Shown here one piece after another: positions 43,169 through 52,307 of a DNA stretch of 64,000 nucleotides. The translations under genes and the position numbers were made by a program. Numbering within the stretch: the stretch's first letter is position 1; each line of letters begins with the position of its first letter. The notes beneath the pieces were generated by a model. The model was given only the letters and a program-made list of their open reading frames with translations, was not told where the DNA came from and made no database searches. Source of the DNA: Frigidibacter sp037095735 (GTDB lineage Bacteria; Pseudomonadota; Alphaproteobacteria; Rhodobacterales; Rhodobacteraceae); contig NZ_JBAWKD010000001.1 of assembly GCF_037095735.1 (NCBI RefSeq), positions 620,001 through 684,000 on the forward strand, in the 5' to 3' direction.

Positions 43169-43590
43169 TCGTTCGGCTCTCTGGCCGCTTCGAGCCCATC
43201 GCAGACAGTCAGACAGCTCGCAGCATTACTCGCCGCGGCGCAGCAGTCCAGATGGCTCAGTCTCGTGTCCCGCTACCATCAAAAGCGTTACCGCGTAGTG
43301 CCGATCCTGCGGAAGGCGGATGGCACGCAGGTCTCTATGTGCTGTCCAGCCGCGGGACCTCCTGGATGGAGGATCCGGTGACGGAAGCCGAGTTCGGCCC
43401 CGGGGATCTGCTATCCTTCGAGCAGGCCGTGATCCATGCGCTGCCGCAGATTTTGAAAGAACCTTTGGGTTCCTGCGGATCGACAGCTCCCGCCGCGCGT
43501 CCGACGACCTCATCTTCGTCGACGCGGCGGATGGCAACCCGGCCATCTTCATTGAGCGCAACAGCGCCTGCACACCGTCCCAATGCCGAA
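43151..43590 (+). pseudogene. frameshifted remnant of an unknown gene
   Basis: Three successive reading frames each carry protein-like sequence that joins into one chain. The pieces are RYRVVPILRKADG (ending about 43320), then GWHAGLYVLSSRGTSW to VIHALPQILKE (43318-43460), then RTFGFLRIDSS to DLIFVDAADGNPAIFIERNS (to about 43565). At least two indels, near 43315 and 43458, are needed to restore one frame. I do not recognise the family. It lies between the AAA+ cassette and a LysR gene. Confidence 0.45.
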
Positions 43591-43645
43591 ACACTGCGAG
43601 CCGGGTTGAACGGCTCCCCATGCTTCGACGCGAGGCACGGAAAAG

Positions 43646-44563
43646 CTACTCCGTGGATGGCGAGGACAGACGATCTCCGTAGCCCGCGAGCCGTAGGCTG
43701 ATCAGGTCGATGAACAGGCGCAACCTTGCCGGCACGTATTCGCGGGCTGGATAGACGAGGAAGATGTCGGCCCGGTCGGCAGCATAACCGGGCAGCAATT
43801 CGACCAGCGCGCCGGATGCCAGTTCGTCCTCGACATCCCAGAGCGACTTCAGCGCGATCCCGGCCCCGTCGAGCGCCCATCGCTGCGTGACCTCGCCGCT
43901 GTTGCTCGACAGGCTCGCCGGGATGCGCCGCGTCTCCATCACACCGTCGACCTCGAACATCCAGCGATCCTGAACCTGGCCATCGCGCTGAAGTGCGATG
44001 ATCGTGTGCTGGAGCAGATCAGCGGGATGCTCGGGTCGTTCATGTGCCGCCAGATAGGCCGGAGAGGCGCAGACGATCCGGCGCGCCTTCAGAAGCCTGC
44101 GGGTGATGTAGCTGCCGGATCGCGGCAGGCCGACCCGGATCGCACAGTCGTATTCTGCGGCCGACAGATCGTCGCTCTCGTCCGAAAGCGTCAGCGAGGC
44201 GGCGATTTGGGGATGGGCGGCGCGCAATTCCTGCAACAGCGGTGCGATATGGCGGCGTCCGAAGGAGATCGGCGCCGCGATGCGCAACGTGCCGCTGGCG
44301 CTCATGCGGCCCGACGTCAGTTCATCCTCTGCATCACGTAGATCCGCCAGCAGCGGCTCGCATCTGGCCAGATAGCGTCTTCCTTCTTCTGTCATGCGGC
44401 ATTGTCGGGTGGTCCGGGTGAACAGGCGCACGTTCAGCCGTGCCTCCAGCGCATTGATCGTCCTCATGACTGTGGCCGGTGAAAGACCCGTAGCTTTCGC
44501 GGCGGCCGCAAATGTTTCCTGCCGCGCGACATGCACGAAGACATCGAGTTCGGAGGTGTTCAT
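43646..44563 (-). CDS. LysR-family transcriptional regulator
   Basis: A 305-residue regulator with N-terminal helix-turn-helix (TGLSPATVMRTINALEARL, LFTRTTR) and a LysR substrate domain (GTLRIAAPISFGRRHIAPLL, YDCAIRVG). It is transcribed divergently from the fasciclin gene, and the inverted repeat at 44575-44591 next to its start is a likely operator. Effector unknown. Confidence 0.9.
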   Translation of the reverse strand: MNTSELDVFVHVARQETFAAAAKATGLSPATVMRTINALEARLNVRLFTRTTRQCRMTEEGRRYLARCEPLLADLRDAEDELTSGRMSASGTLRIAAPISFGRRHIAPLLQELRAAHPQIAASLTLSDESDDLSAAEYDCAIRVGLPRSGSYITRRLLKARRIVCASPAYLAAHERPEHPADLLQHTIIALQRDGQVQDRWMFEVDGVMETRRIPASLSSNSGEVTQRWALDGAGIALKSLWDVEDELASGALVELLPGYAADRADIFLVYPAREYVPARLRLFIDLISLRLAGYGDRLSSPSTE

Positions 44564-44574
44564 TCATCCATCCA

Positions 44575-44591
44575 TGAAATTCCGCATTTCA
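44575..44591. promoter_or_regulatory. inverted repeat, probable LysR operator
   Basis: TGAAAT-TCCGC-ATTTCA is a perfect 6-bp inverted repeat with a 5-base spacer, centred 20 bases upstream of the LysR start and 88 bases before the fasciclin ATG. It is flanked by the wider pair CATCCA/TGGATG. The position fits autoregulation and divergent control. Confidence 0.5.
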
Positions 44592-44670
44592 CTTCTGGAT
44601 GTAGTCGGCCGTGGCAGCGCGGCTACCTCGAACCGCATGGTGCCATTGGGGCGCTGATAGGAGAACGACG

Positions 44671-45159
44671 ATGAAAACCATGCTCACCGCCGCTGCGCTG
44701 TCCCTGATGGCCTTCCCCGTCTTGGCCGACCATCATATGAGCGCCGCTGCAAAGAACATCCCCGAGACCGCGGCTGCGGCCGGGACCTTCGGCACGCTCC
44801 TTCAGGCGGTGGAGGCCGCGGGGCTGTCGGAGACGCTGGCGGGCGAAGGCCCCTATACGGTCTTCGCGCCCACGGACGAAGCTTTCGCCGCCCTCCCCGC
44901 GGGCACGCTCGACAGTCTGTTGCTGCCGGAAAACAAGGCCCAGCTGGTCGAGCTGGTCTCCTACCATGTCGTGCCGGGGGCGGTTCAGTCGGGCGACCTA
45001 ACGGATGGGATGACGGCTGCGACGGTTGAGGGCGGGACGGTCGCCTTCGACCTCGAAGGTGGGGTCAAGGTCAACGACGCGAATGTCGCTCAGGCCGACA
45101 TCGAGACGTCGAACGGCGTGATCCATGTCATCGACCGCGTGCTGATGCCAGCGACCTAA
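44671..45159 (+). CDS. secreted fasciclin-domain protein
   Basis: A 162-residue protein with a signal peptide (MKTMLTAAALSLMAFPVLA, cleavage before DHHM) and one FAS1 domain: FGTLLQAVEAAGL, GPYTVFAPTDEAFAALP and VSYHVVPG through NGVIHVIDRVLMP. FAS1 proteins mediate adhesion or bind small ligands in the periplasm or at the surface. AGGAG lies 8 bases before the ATG. It is divergent from the LysR gene. Confidence 0.92.
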   Translation: MKTMLTAAALSLMAFPVLADHHMSAAAKNIPETAAAAGTFGTLLQAVEAAGLSETLAGEGPYTVFAPTDEAFAALPAGTLDSLLLPENKAQLVELVSYHVVPGAVQSGDLTDGMTAATVEGGTVAFDLEGGVKVNDANVAQADIETSNGVIHVIDRVLMPAT

Positions 45160-45179
45160 GGGGCGAGTGGGACACGACG

Positions 45180-45220
45180 GCAGTCTCTCCAGCCTGTCCT
45201 TGGTCGTTTGCAGAGACTGC
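45180..45220 (+). terminator. hairpin downstream of the fasciclin gene
   Basis: GCAGTCTCT (45180-45188) and AGAGACTGC (45212-45220) form a perfect 9-bp stem with a 23-base loop, followed by TTTC, 20 bases after the stop codon. A second, perfectly self-complementary 22-base palindrome built on GCGGCCCC/GGGGCCGC lies at 45269-45290. Either may end fasciclin transcription. Confidence 0.45.
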
Positions 45221-45398
45221 TTTCGCAGCAACAGGATCGGCTCCTGCGACATGGCGAACCCCAACACGATGCGGCCCCGCGGGGCCGCATTACGCCGAAG
45301 AGCCTTGGCGGCATCGGCAACCTGTCCGATCACCACAAGACGACAGGGCTTTGGTGTTGCCTCGCATCAAAAGCACTTCACCATCAGAAGGACGACGA

Positions 45399-46754
45399 AT
45401 GATCTTGACCAGACGCAGCTTCCTCGCCACCGGCGCCGCCGCCACGCTCCTGCCCGGTCTCGCCGCAGGGCAATCCACTGACGCCAGCTATCTGCTGACC
45501 GGGGCGACGGTTCTGGCCATGGACGGCACCCCGGCCCGCGCGGCGGATGTGCGGCTGACGGGCAGAACCATCACCGATGTGGGCATCGCGCTCGATCCGC
45601 AGGGGGCCGAGGTGATCGACCTGTCGGGCTGCCTGCTGATCCCGGGCTTCGTCGACACCCACTGGCACATGTGGAACACCATTGCCCGCGGTATGGGCCA
45701 GACCGAATTCGGTGGCTTCGCGGCTTCAATGAAGCCGCTGTCCGCGGCCTGGACGCCCGAGGCCGCCGCGCTGTCGGTGCGCCTCGCGCTGGCCGAGGCC
45801 TGGGCGGCGGGCATCACCACCGTCAACAACTGGGCGCATAACACCAAGAGCGTCGAGTTCGCGCAGGCCGAGTTGCAGGCGATGCGCGAGGGCGGCATCC
45901 GCGGCCGCTTCTCCTACGGCTATCCCCAGGCGCTGCGGCCGGGCGAGCGGATGGATTTCGCCGCGCTCGAAAGCTTCGCCGCTGCATTCGGAGAGGATCC
46001 TCTGCTGCACCTCGGTCTTTGCACGCGTGGACCGGACCGCAGCGACGAGGCGATCTGGACCGAGGAATGGCAACGCGCCCGCGCCCTGTCCCTGCCGATC
46101 ACCTCGCACATCGCATCCGACCGCAAGGGGGGTGCGCTCGGCAATATCCGCAAGATGGCAGACGGCGGCTATCTCGGCCCCGATGTGCAGATCGTCCATG
46201 CCACTCATGCGACGGACGCTGATCTGAAGATCTTGGCCGAAACCGGAACGCCGATTTCTATCAGCCCCTGGACCGAGATGGAGGTGGGCTATGGCATCCC
46301 ACCGGTCGCGCGGATGGCGGCCTCCGGCGTTCCTATGGGCTTGTCGGTCGACAACATGGTGCTCGCGGGCAATGCCGACATGTTCGCGATCATGAAGGTG
46401 ACGGCGGATTTGGCCGCGGGCCAGACCGAGACACAGGGCATCGTGAAGGATGCGCAGGTGCTCGACTGGGCGACGGCCGGTGGGGCGGCGACGCTTGGGC
46501 TTAGCGATGTCGGCCTGATCGCGCCGGGCATGGCCGCCGATCTGGTCGCGGTGCGGATCGACCGCGAGAACACGCGCCCGGCCGGCACGCCGGAATTCAT
46601 GCTCACCCATGCCGCGCATCCAGGGAATGTCGACACGGTCTTCTGTGCAGGAGTGTTGCGCAAGCGTGCCGGGCAGGTGGTGGGAATGGACGTGGCCGGC
46701 TTAGCGGCGGAAGCCGACGAGATGATCCAGGGGCTGATCCAGCGCAGTCGGTGA
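45399..46754 (+). CDS. Tat-exported amidohydrolase, cytosine deaminase/chlorohydrolase type
   Basis: A 451-residue metal-dependent hydrolase. The N-terminus MILTRRSFLATGAAATLLPG is a twin-arginine signal, so it is probably exported folded. The core has the HxH motif in VDTHWHMW, metal or substrate residues in ITSHIASD and IVHATHA, and the Asp in SVDNM. These fit the TrzN/AtzA/cytosine-deaminase superfamily. Substrate unknown. AAGGA at about 45388 sets the ATG at 45399. It converges on the LacI gene. Confidence 0.86.
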   Translation: MILTRRSFLATGAAATLLPGLAAGQSTDASYLLTGATVLAMDGTPARAADVRLTGRTITDVGIALDPQGAEVIDLSGCLLIPGFVDTHWHMWNTIARGMGQTEFGGFAASMKPLSAAWTPEAAALSVRLALAEAWAAGITTVNNWAHNTKSVEFAQAELQAMREGGIRGRFSYGYPQALRPGERMDFAALESFAAAFGEDPLLHLGLCTRGPDRSDEAIWTEEWQRARALSLPITSHIASDRKGGALGNIRKMADGGYLGPDVQIVHATHATDADLKILAETGTPISISPWTEMEVGYGIPPVARMAASGVPMGLSVDNMVLAGNADMFAIMKVTADLAAGQTETQGIVKDAQVLDWATAGGAATLGLSDVGLIAPGMAADLVAVRIDRENTRPAGTPEFMLTHAAHPGNVDTVFCAGVLRKRAGQVVGMDVAGLAAEADEMIQGLIQRSR

Positions 46755-46830
46755 GCCGGGGGCCCGAGAGATCCGCCGATGAAACCTGCCGCTCGACGCT
46801 GAACTCGGGCGCGCGATGTAGCCGCGTCGG

Positions 46831-47862
46831 CTAGACAGTTTCGCTGATACGGATCGCAATCGGGACGATTTGATCCTCCAGCTTCGCTCTCGACCCCGCC
46901 AGAACGGCGCGTTCCATCAAGTCGATCACATGATCGGCGACCTCGGCGGCTGGATGGCTCAGGACGGCGTCGACCAGATGCTCCGAGAGCGCGCGGTCGA
47001 CCTCGCTGCTGAGTTCGGTTCCGACAAGCACCAGATCCGCCCGGCCCGCGGCCCGCAGTTCCTGCATCACGCCGGAGATGCCGCCGCCCGCCACGAGGAT
47101 CGACACCAGATCCGGTGTCGTTCGCAACAGCTTGCGTGTCAGCTCGGCAGCGAGGGCGTCGCTCTCCAGCGTCGCGCCGGCCTCGATAATGCGCAGCGGG
47201 CTGCCTGCGTCTGCCAGATAGCTGCGGAACCCGTGGCGATACGCCAGATGCGCACGATAGGCATCCGATCCGACAAGAACCGCCGCCGTGCCCTGCCTCG
47301 GCGTCAGCCGGTCGATCATCCAACCCGCGCCGCGCCCCATTTTCCTGCCGTCCGCGCCGATGAAGGCGGTGCGCTTCGGCGTCGACAGGTCCGACAGCAG
47401 CGTGAACACCGCGATGCCGCGCGCGGTCAGCGCCTCGACCGCCGCGTTGGTTTCGGGCGTATCGACTGCCACGATCCCGATGGCGTCGCAGGTCTTGCCA
47501 AGCTGATAGATCGCGTCGGCCGTCTCCGTCGGGTCGAGGTGCGACAGGTGATGAAAGATCGGCCGCCCATGGATCACCGTCGATGCGCGCGTGCGGGCTG
47601 CAAGCATCCCGGCCAGATCGCGGTAAAGCGCACGCTCCTGCCCGTTCAGCAGAAAGCCGAAGGTCGCGGGCGGCGCGTTGTCCGACAGCGACCCTTGGAT
47701 CGACGGGACGCCGTGATACCCCACGCGCTCCGCAGCGGAGAGCACATGATCCATCGTCGCGCGCTTGACCGGTGCCCTTCGGTTGAGGATGCGATCGACC
47801 GTCGACAAGCTGACGCCCGCGGCATCCGCCACATCCTGCATGGTCGCGCGTTTCGTCATCAT
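46831..47862 (-). CDS. LacI-family transcriptional regulator
   Basis: A 343-residue regulator. The N-terminal LacI helix-turn-helix reads TMQDVADAAGVSLSTVDRIL, followed by a periplasmic-binding-protein-like sensor domain (FGFLLNGQ, IGIVAVDTPE, AVLVGSDAYRAHLAYRHGF). It lies 70 bases downstream of, and codirectional with, the FAD-dehydrogenase operon, so it probably controls those genes in response to a sugar-like ligand. Confidence 0.9.
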   Translation of the reverse strand: MMTKRATMQDVADAAGVSLSTVDRILNRRAPVKRATMDHVLSAAERVGYHGVPSIQGSLSDNAPPATFGFLLNGQERALYRDLAGMLAARTRASTVIHGRPIFHHLSHLDPTETADAIYQLGKTCDAIGIVAVDTPETNAAVEALTARGIAVFTLLSDLSTPKRTAFIGADGRKMGRGAGWMIDRLTPRQGTAAVLVGSDAYRAHLAYRHGFRSYLADAGSPLRIIEAGATLESDALAAELTRKLLRTTPDLVSILVAGGGISGVMQELRAAGRADLVLVGTELSSEVDRALSEHLVDAVLSHPAAEVADHVIDLMERAVLAGSRAKLEDQIVPIAIRISETV

Positions 47863-47932
47863 CTGGTCCGTGGTGTCGGAGGCATTGCAAAAAGGCTTGC
47901 CCGATCCGGGGTGGACCGGGCAAGCAGCACCG

Positions 47933-49255
47933 TTACTGCAACGGCGTCGCTAGCTTCGTCGCCGCGTCAAGTTCACTGCGCAGCGCGCCGATGTCTTCGG
48001 GCCGCACCGGGGCCGCGGCATTGCCCCAGCTGTTGCGGATGTAGTCGAGCACATCGGCGATCTGGCGGTCGTCCATCTTCCAGGCAAAGGACGGCATGCC
48101 CGCACTCGTCGGTGTCACATTCGTGGCCGCCGCCCGCGCGCCGACCAGCAGCACATGCGCAAGGTTTGTCACGTCATCGGCGAGGATGCCGTGGTTGCCC
48201 GCAAAGGCCGGGGCCAGCAGGCCCATGCCTTCGCCCGCGACGCCGTGACAGGCGGAGCAGTTGACCTCATAGGCCAGCGCGCCGCGGGCCATCGCCGGGG
48301 TGCTGGCGGCCAGCGGCGCAGGGGCCGTCTTGCCCGAGCCGGGGAGCGACTTCAGATAGGCGGCCATGGCGAGGCGGTCGTCCTCGGTCATGTATTGCAG
48401 CGAATGCTCCACCGCTTCGGCCATCGGGCCCGAGGCCATGGCCTTGCCATCGGTGCCGGTGCCCAGATAGGCCGCGACCTCCTGAACCGTGCTTTCACCC
48501 AGACCGACATGCGGATTTCCGGTGATCTCGGGCGCGAACCAGGCGCCGACGCGCGCGCCTTCGAGGTTCTGCGCCGCGATCTCTGCCCCCAGCGCGTTGC
48601 GGGGGGTGTGGCAGGCGGAACAATGGCCCGGGCCTTCGACCAGATAGCGGCCGCGTTCGATCTCTGCCGTTTCGCCCGCGACTACGGGCAGGGGGGCGTT
48701 TTTGAAGAACAGCATGTCCCAGCCCAGCATCGCCAGACGGATGTTGAACGGGAAGGGCATCCCCGCATTCTCGTCGATCTTCTGCGCGACCGGCTGCACG
48801 GTGGACATGTAGGCCCAGAGGTCATGCATGTCGGCATCGGTCAGCTTGACATAGGCCGTGTAGGGCATCGCCGGATAGAGCAGGCCCTTCGACCCCTGAC
48901 CATGACGGACGGCGTCGAAGAAGTCCTTTTCGGTCATCGCGCCAATGCCGGTGTCGACATCGGGGGTGATGTTCGAAGATACGAGGGTGCCGAACGGGGT
49001 CGGCATCTCGTAGCCGCCCGCGAAGTCGCCATTGCCCTTGGTGTGGCAGGCCGAGCAGTCGGCGGCATGCATCACATACTCGCCGCGCTTGATCGCGGCC
49101 TCGTCTGTGGACCGGAAATCGGCCAACCGGGTGCTGTAATCGGCCACGGCATTGCGCGTGGTGGACAGGGTATTCCAAGCCCAGGCGCCGCCGCCGATGG
49201 CGGCAAGCGCGGTCAGCCCGACGACGCCGGTGAGGATCTTGCGCATCGTGGTCAT
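47933..49255 (-). CDS. triheme cytochrome c subunit of a membrane-bound dehydrogenase
   Basis: A 440-residue protein with an N-terminal membrane/signal segment (about residues 7-27) and three CSACH heme c motifs, matching the cytochrome subunit of gluconate, sorbitol or alcohol dehydrogenase complexes that pass electrons to quinone. Its ribosome-binding site GGAGGG lies inside the last codons of the upstream flavoprotein gene, only three bases separating stop and start, so translation is coupled. It is the third gene of a subunit 3 - flavoprotein - cytochrome operon. Confidence 0.93.
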   Translation of the reverse strand: MTTMRKILTGVVGLTALAAIGGGAWAWNTLSTTRNAVADYSTRLADFRSTDEAAIKRGEYVMHAADCSACHTKGNGDFAGGYEMPTPFGTLVSSNITPDVDTGIGAMTEKDFFDAVRHGQGSKGLLYPAMPYTAYVKLTDADMHDLWAYMSTVQPVAQKIDENAGMPFPFNIRLAMLGWDMLFFKNAPLPVVAGETAEIERGRYLVEGPGHCSACHTPRNALGAEIAAQNLEGARVGAWFAPEITGNPHVGLGESTVQEVAAYLGTGTDGKAMASGPMAEAVEHSLQYMTEDDRLAMAAYLKSLPGSGKTAPAPLAASTPAMARGALAYEVNCSACHGVAGEGMGLLAPAFAGNHGILADDVTNLAHVLLVGARAAATNVTPTSAGMPSFAWKMDDRQIADVLDYIRNSWGNAAAPVRPEDIGALRSELDAATKLATPLQ

Positions 49256-49258
49256 GGC

Positions 49259-51031
49259 TTAGCCCTCCACCAGCGAACCGGGATTGTGGACATAGGTCTG
49301 GTGAATCGCCTGCGCCGCGCGGATCGCCAGCGCGCCGACCGTGGCGGTCGGGTTGTAGCCCGCGTTCATCGGGAAGGCGGAGGCACCGACGACGAAGAGG
49401 TTGTGGCAGTCCCAGCTTTGCAGGAACGGGTTCACGACCGAGGTCGCGGGATCCGCGCCCATCACCGCGCCGCCGATCACATGGTCCGACGCGATGATCG
49501 CCGTGGTGAAAGGCTTGTCGGCAAAGTTGAACGGAGTGATGTGCTTGGCGCCCATCTCCTGCGCGATCTCGATCGAGCGGTCCATGGTGAACTTCGCCAT
49601 GTTCCGGTCGCTTTGCGCATAGTCGTAGGTCAGGCGCAGCAGGGGCACGCCGAACTTGTCCTTGTAGTTCGGATCAAGATCCAGATAGCCGCCCTTCACG
49701 GGCATCGAGCAGCCCTGATTGAAGATCGTCGTGTAGGTCTGGTAGTTGTCCTGATAGGCCTTCTTGAAGCCCGACCCCCAGCGCGGCGAGCCTGCGGGCA
49801 GCTTTCCGGCTTTCGAGATCGGGGCACCGTCGCGCGCCAGCGTCAGGATGCCCGCGCCGCCGATGAAATCCAGCTCCGAGTGGTCGAAGTTGTCGCTGTT
49901 GAAGTCGTCGATCTGGCTGCCGTGGGCGCCTGCGCCGATGAACGGGTTCATCACCTCGCCTTCGATCCACATGTCGACGCCCGAGATGGTCTGGAAGCTG
50001 AAGTTCCGGCCCACCGTGCCGGTCTGGGTCGCGGGGTCATAGGGCTGGCCGATGCCGGAGGTCAGCATCAGGCGCACGTTGTCCACCTGGAAGGCGGTGA
50101 CGCAGACGATGTCGGCGTCCTGGATTTGCTCGCGGCCCTGGTTGTCGACATAGGTGACGCCGGTCACGGTCTTGCCGTCGGCGGCCTTGTTGACCTTGAT
50201 GACACAGCTTTCGGTGATGACCTTGAAGTTCGGGCGGCGCATCAGCACAGGGAACACGCAGGCCTGCGGCGAGGATTTGGAGAAGTTCCCGCAGCCATAG
50301 GCCAGGCAGAAGCCGCAATAGGTGCAGGCGCCCATGCTGACGCCGAGCGGGTTGACGTAAGGTTGCGACAGGTTCGCGGCTGGGATCGTGAACGGGTGAT
50401 AGCCCATCCGCGCCGTGGCTTCGTTGAAGACCTCCATCGAGCGCAGAGTCTTCAGTCGCGGGGTCGGATAGTCGCGGGTCCGGCGACCCTCGAACGGGTT
50501 GCCCTCGGGGTCGATCACCCCGTCGATATTGCCCGCCTTCCCCGAGATGCCCGCAATCCGCTCGAAGCGGTCGTAGAAGGGTTCCATCTCGTCATAGGTG
50601 ACGCCCCAGTCCTGGAGCTGCATCTCGCCGTCATCGGCGCGGGCGATGCCGTAACGTTCGATAGTCTTCGAGCGGATCTCGAAATCCCAGGGGGAGAAGC
50701 GCCAGGCCATGCCCGCCCAGTGGAAGCCCGCGCCGCCGACGCCGCCGCCCAGCTCGAAAATACCATGCTCGCGCTGCGGGGCCGCGACCTGATCGGTGCG
50801 GTTGCGGAAGGTGAGCGTGTTGTCCTTGGGCTTCGCCAGAAGCTCCTTGCGGATGCCCCAGCGCAATTCGTCGGGATCCACCGCGGGCGGCGTGTGGGTC
50901 GAGGTGTCCATCCAGGGACCGCGGTCGATCGCGATCACATTCAGACCTGCGCGGGTCAGTTCCTCGGCCATGAGGGAACCGGCCCAGCCCAGTCCGACGA
51001 TCACCACGTCGGCCTTGCCATTGGTTGCCAT
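49259..51031 (-). CDS. GMC-family FAD dehydrogenase, large subunit, with Cys cluster
   Basis: A 590-residue flavoprotein. The N-terminal FAD motif is VIVGLGWAGSLMAEEL, with GGGVGGAGFHWAG and a C-terminal GMC_oxred_C region (CHNLFVVGASAFPMNAGYNPTATVG). It contains CTYCGFCLAYGC, a Cys cluster like that of bacterial FAD-glucose/gluconate dehydrogenases, where an iron-sulfur centre relays electrons to the cytochrome subunit. It oxidises a sugar, sugar acid or polyol in the periplasm. The small subunit encoded upstream probably escorts it through Tat. Exact substrate unknown. Confidence 0.92.
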   Translation of the reverse strand: MATNGKADVVIVGLGWAGSLMAEELTRAGLNVIAIDRGPWMDTSTHTPPAVDPDELRWGIRKELLAKPKDNTLTFRNRTDQVAAPQREHGIFELGGGVGGAGFHWAGMAWRFSPWDFEIRSKTIERYGIARADDGEMQLQDWGVTYDEMEPFYDRFERIAGISGKAGNIDGVIDPEGNPFEGRRTRDYPTPRLKTLRSMEVFNEATARMGYHPFTIPAANLSQPYVNPLGVSMGACTYCGFCLAYGCGNFSKSSPQACVFPVLMRRPNFKVITESCVIKVNKAADGKTVTGVTYVDNQGREQIQDADIVCVTAFQVDNVRLMLTSGIGQPYDPATQTGTVGRNFSFQTISGVDMWIEGEVMNPFIGAGAHGSQIDDFNSDNFDHSELDFIGGAGILTLARDGAPISKAGKLPAGSPRWGSGFKKAYQDNYQTYTTIFNQGCSMPVKGGYLDLDPNYKDKFGVPLLRLTYDYAQSDRNMAKFTMDRSIEIAQEMGAKHITPFNFADKPFTTAIIASDHVIGGAVMGADPATSVVNPFLQSWDCHNLFVVGASAFPMNAGYNPTATVGALAIRAAQAIHQTYVHNPGSLVEG

Positions 51032-51070
51032 TGTAGCTGCCTTGTCTCGTGAAGTCCGGGGAGGGCGCGA

Positions 51071-51805
51071 TCAGTCGCGCGGGATCAGGCTGACGGGTTC
51101 GAGGTCGAGCTTTTCGCCCACCCGATCCGCATAAAGCCGGTAGTCATAGCGCGCGCCGGGGAAGCCGATCAGCTTCCAGCCCGCCATGTCCTTGTTGCCG
51201 CCGTAGATCGGGTCCGAGAAGTAGCCTTCGCGGACGTTGTTCAGCATCAGCTCGAAGAAGGCCTTGGAATGGACTTCTGGCGAGAGGCTGATCGCGCCCT
51301 CCTCCAGCCCGCGCAGGATCTCGTCCTGACGGTTCGGCTGCAGATCGGCGAAGCTTGCACCGTCATGCTCCTTGGCATAGGCTTCCAGCGCGGCAAGGCC
51401 GGTGGCGTAGCGTTCACGCGGGGTGGCGATGAACTGCGGGGCCTGCATCAGCGCATCCTCTCCCGCCATCTTCGGGCCTTCGCGGTAGAGCACGTCGCCC
51501 GCGCCATAGGGACCGGCCAGTTGGTCGTCGAGAAACTCGATGCAGCCCGCCTGCGTGGCCGAGGGGCCGTATTCGTCTTCGGGCATCAGCCGGTCGAAGG
51601 CCGCGGCCAGCGTGCGGCGGTCGATGTCATTGACCAGGACGCGCATCTGCCCGCCGACGCGCGGCGCGGGACGCGGCGCAAACGCCGGGTCGAGCGCCAT
51701 CTGCGTCGGATATTTCTCGAGCGTCAACGCGCCTGCGGGGTGGGTGACCGCCGCTGTGGCCGCAGCCGCTGCGCCAAACGAAAACAGGGCTTCCCTGCGG
51801 TTCAT
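51071..51805 (-). CDS. gluconate 2-dehydrogenase subunit 3-family protein
   Basis: A 244-residue protein. The N-terminus MNRREALFSFGAAAAATAAV is a twin-arginine-type signal. The remainder matches the small 'subunit 3' of FAD-sugar dehydrogenases (FDRLMPEDEYGPSATQAG, EGYFSDPIYGGNKDMAGWKLIGFPG). This subunit is needed for maturation and export of the flavoprotein. It is the first gene of the operon and is followed by the flavoprotein after 39 bases. Confidence 0.92.
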   Translation of the reverse strand: MNRREALFSFGAAAAATAAVTHPAGALTLEKYPTQMALDPAFAPRPAPRVGGQMRVLVNDIDRRTLAAAFDRLMPEDEYGPSATQAGCIEFLDDQLAGPYGAGDVLYREGPKMAGEDALMQAPQFIATPRERYATGLAALEAYAKEHDGASFADLQPNRQDEILRGLEEGAISLSPEVHSKAFFELMLNNVREGYFSDPIYGGNKDMAGWKLIGFPGARYDYRLYADRVGEKLDLEPVSLIPRD

Positions 51806-52307
51806 GCCTGTCCCTTTCCGATATGCTCCGGCGGCACGGATCGACGGACGCGCGACCGTAATCGCGCGCTCAGCCGGGGGAGGCCGTGCGAACTCCGAAG
51901 GAGCCGGGGAGATGAGTGGTTCTACAGCTGCAGGGAGGGCCGAAAGGTCATCTGCACTGACACACCGCTCTTACGGTGCCGTATCCGGGCGCGGCAAGAT
52001 GGCGCACAACGGCATACATCAGAACCTGTCATTTCGACATATTCGGTGGGAGTGCTTTGTGTCGGCCACCGCCTCGTGATCGTCGGAAGCGGCCCTGATG
52101 GATGAATGTTAGGCGACTGCCACGGCACTGGTTCCATGATACTTTCGCCATGACAAACGCTGCGATAGACCGCGCCGCGGCTCGTGGGCAACGACATCTG
52201 AGTCTCTGACGTCGAGCTGGTGACGTCGCGATCCGGGATTTCCGAACCGGGATTGATAGCCCCAACCTGCGGGCTGAACCTGCAACTGTCAGCCACCCAA
52301 ACCCAAG
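51806..52307. promoter_or_regulatory. upstream region of the FAD-dehydrogenase operon
   Basis: About 500 bases without a gene I can support. Candidate regulatory structure includes GCGCGA-N6-TCGCGC at 51850-51867 and TACGG-TG-CCGTA at 51972-51983, either of which could be the operator of the LacI-type regulator encoded after the operon. GACGTC occurs twice around 52210-52228. Open frames here have unconvincing compositions. Confidence 0.35.

Noticed and set aside
42964..43701. 245-codon open frame on the plus strand taken as one intact gene
   Set aside because: Only the middle part (43318-43460) reads like protein. The flanking coding-like segments are in other frames, so a frameshifted pseudogene explains the region better.
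48155..51052. 965-codon open frame on the plus strand
   Set aside because: Antisense to the cytochrome and GMC dehydrogenase genes. The translation has no domain and is dominated by Arg, His, Gly and Ala.
51922..52296. 124-codon minus-strand frame upstream of the dehydrogenase operon
   Set aside because: Ser/Pro/Thr-rich translation without domain resemblance, and no ribosome-binding site. Better regarded as intergenic.
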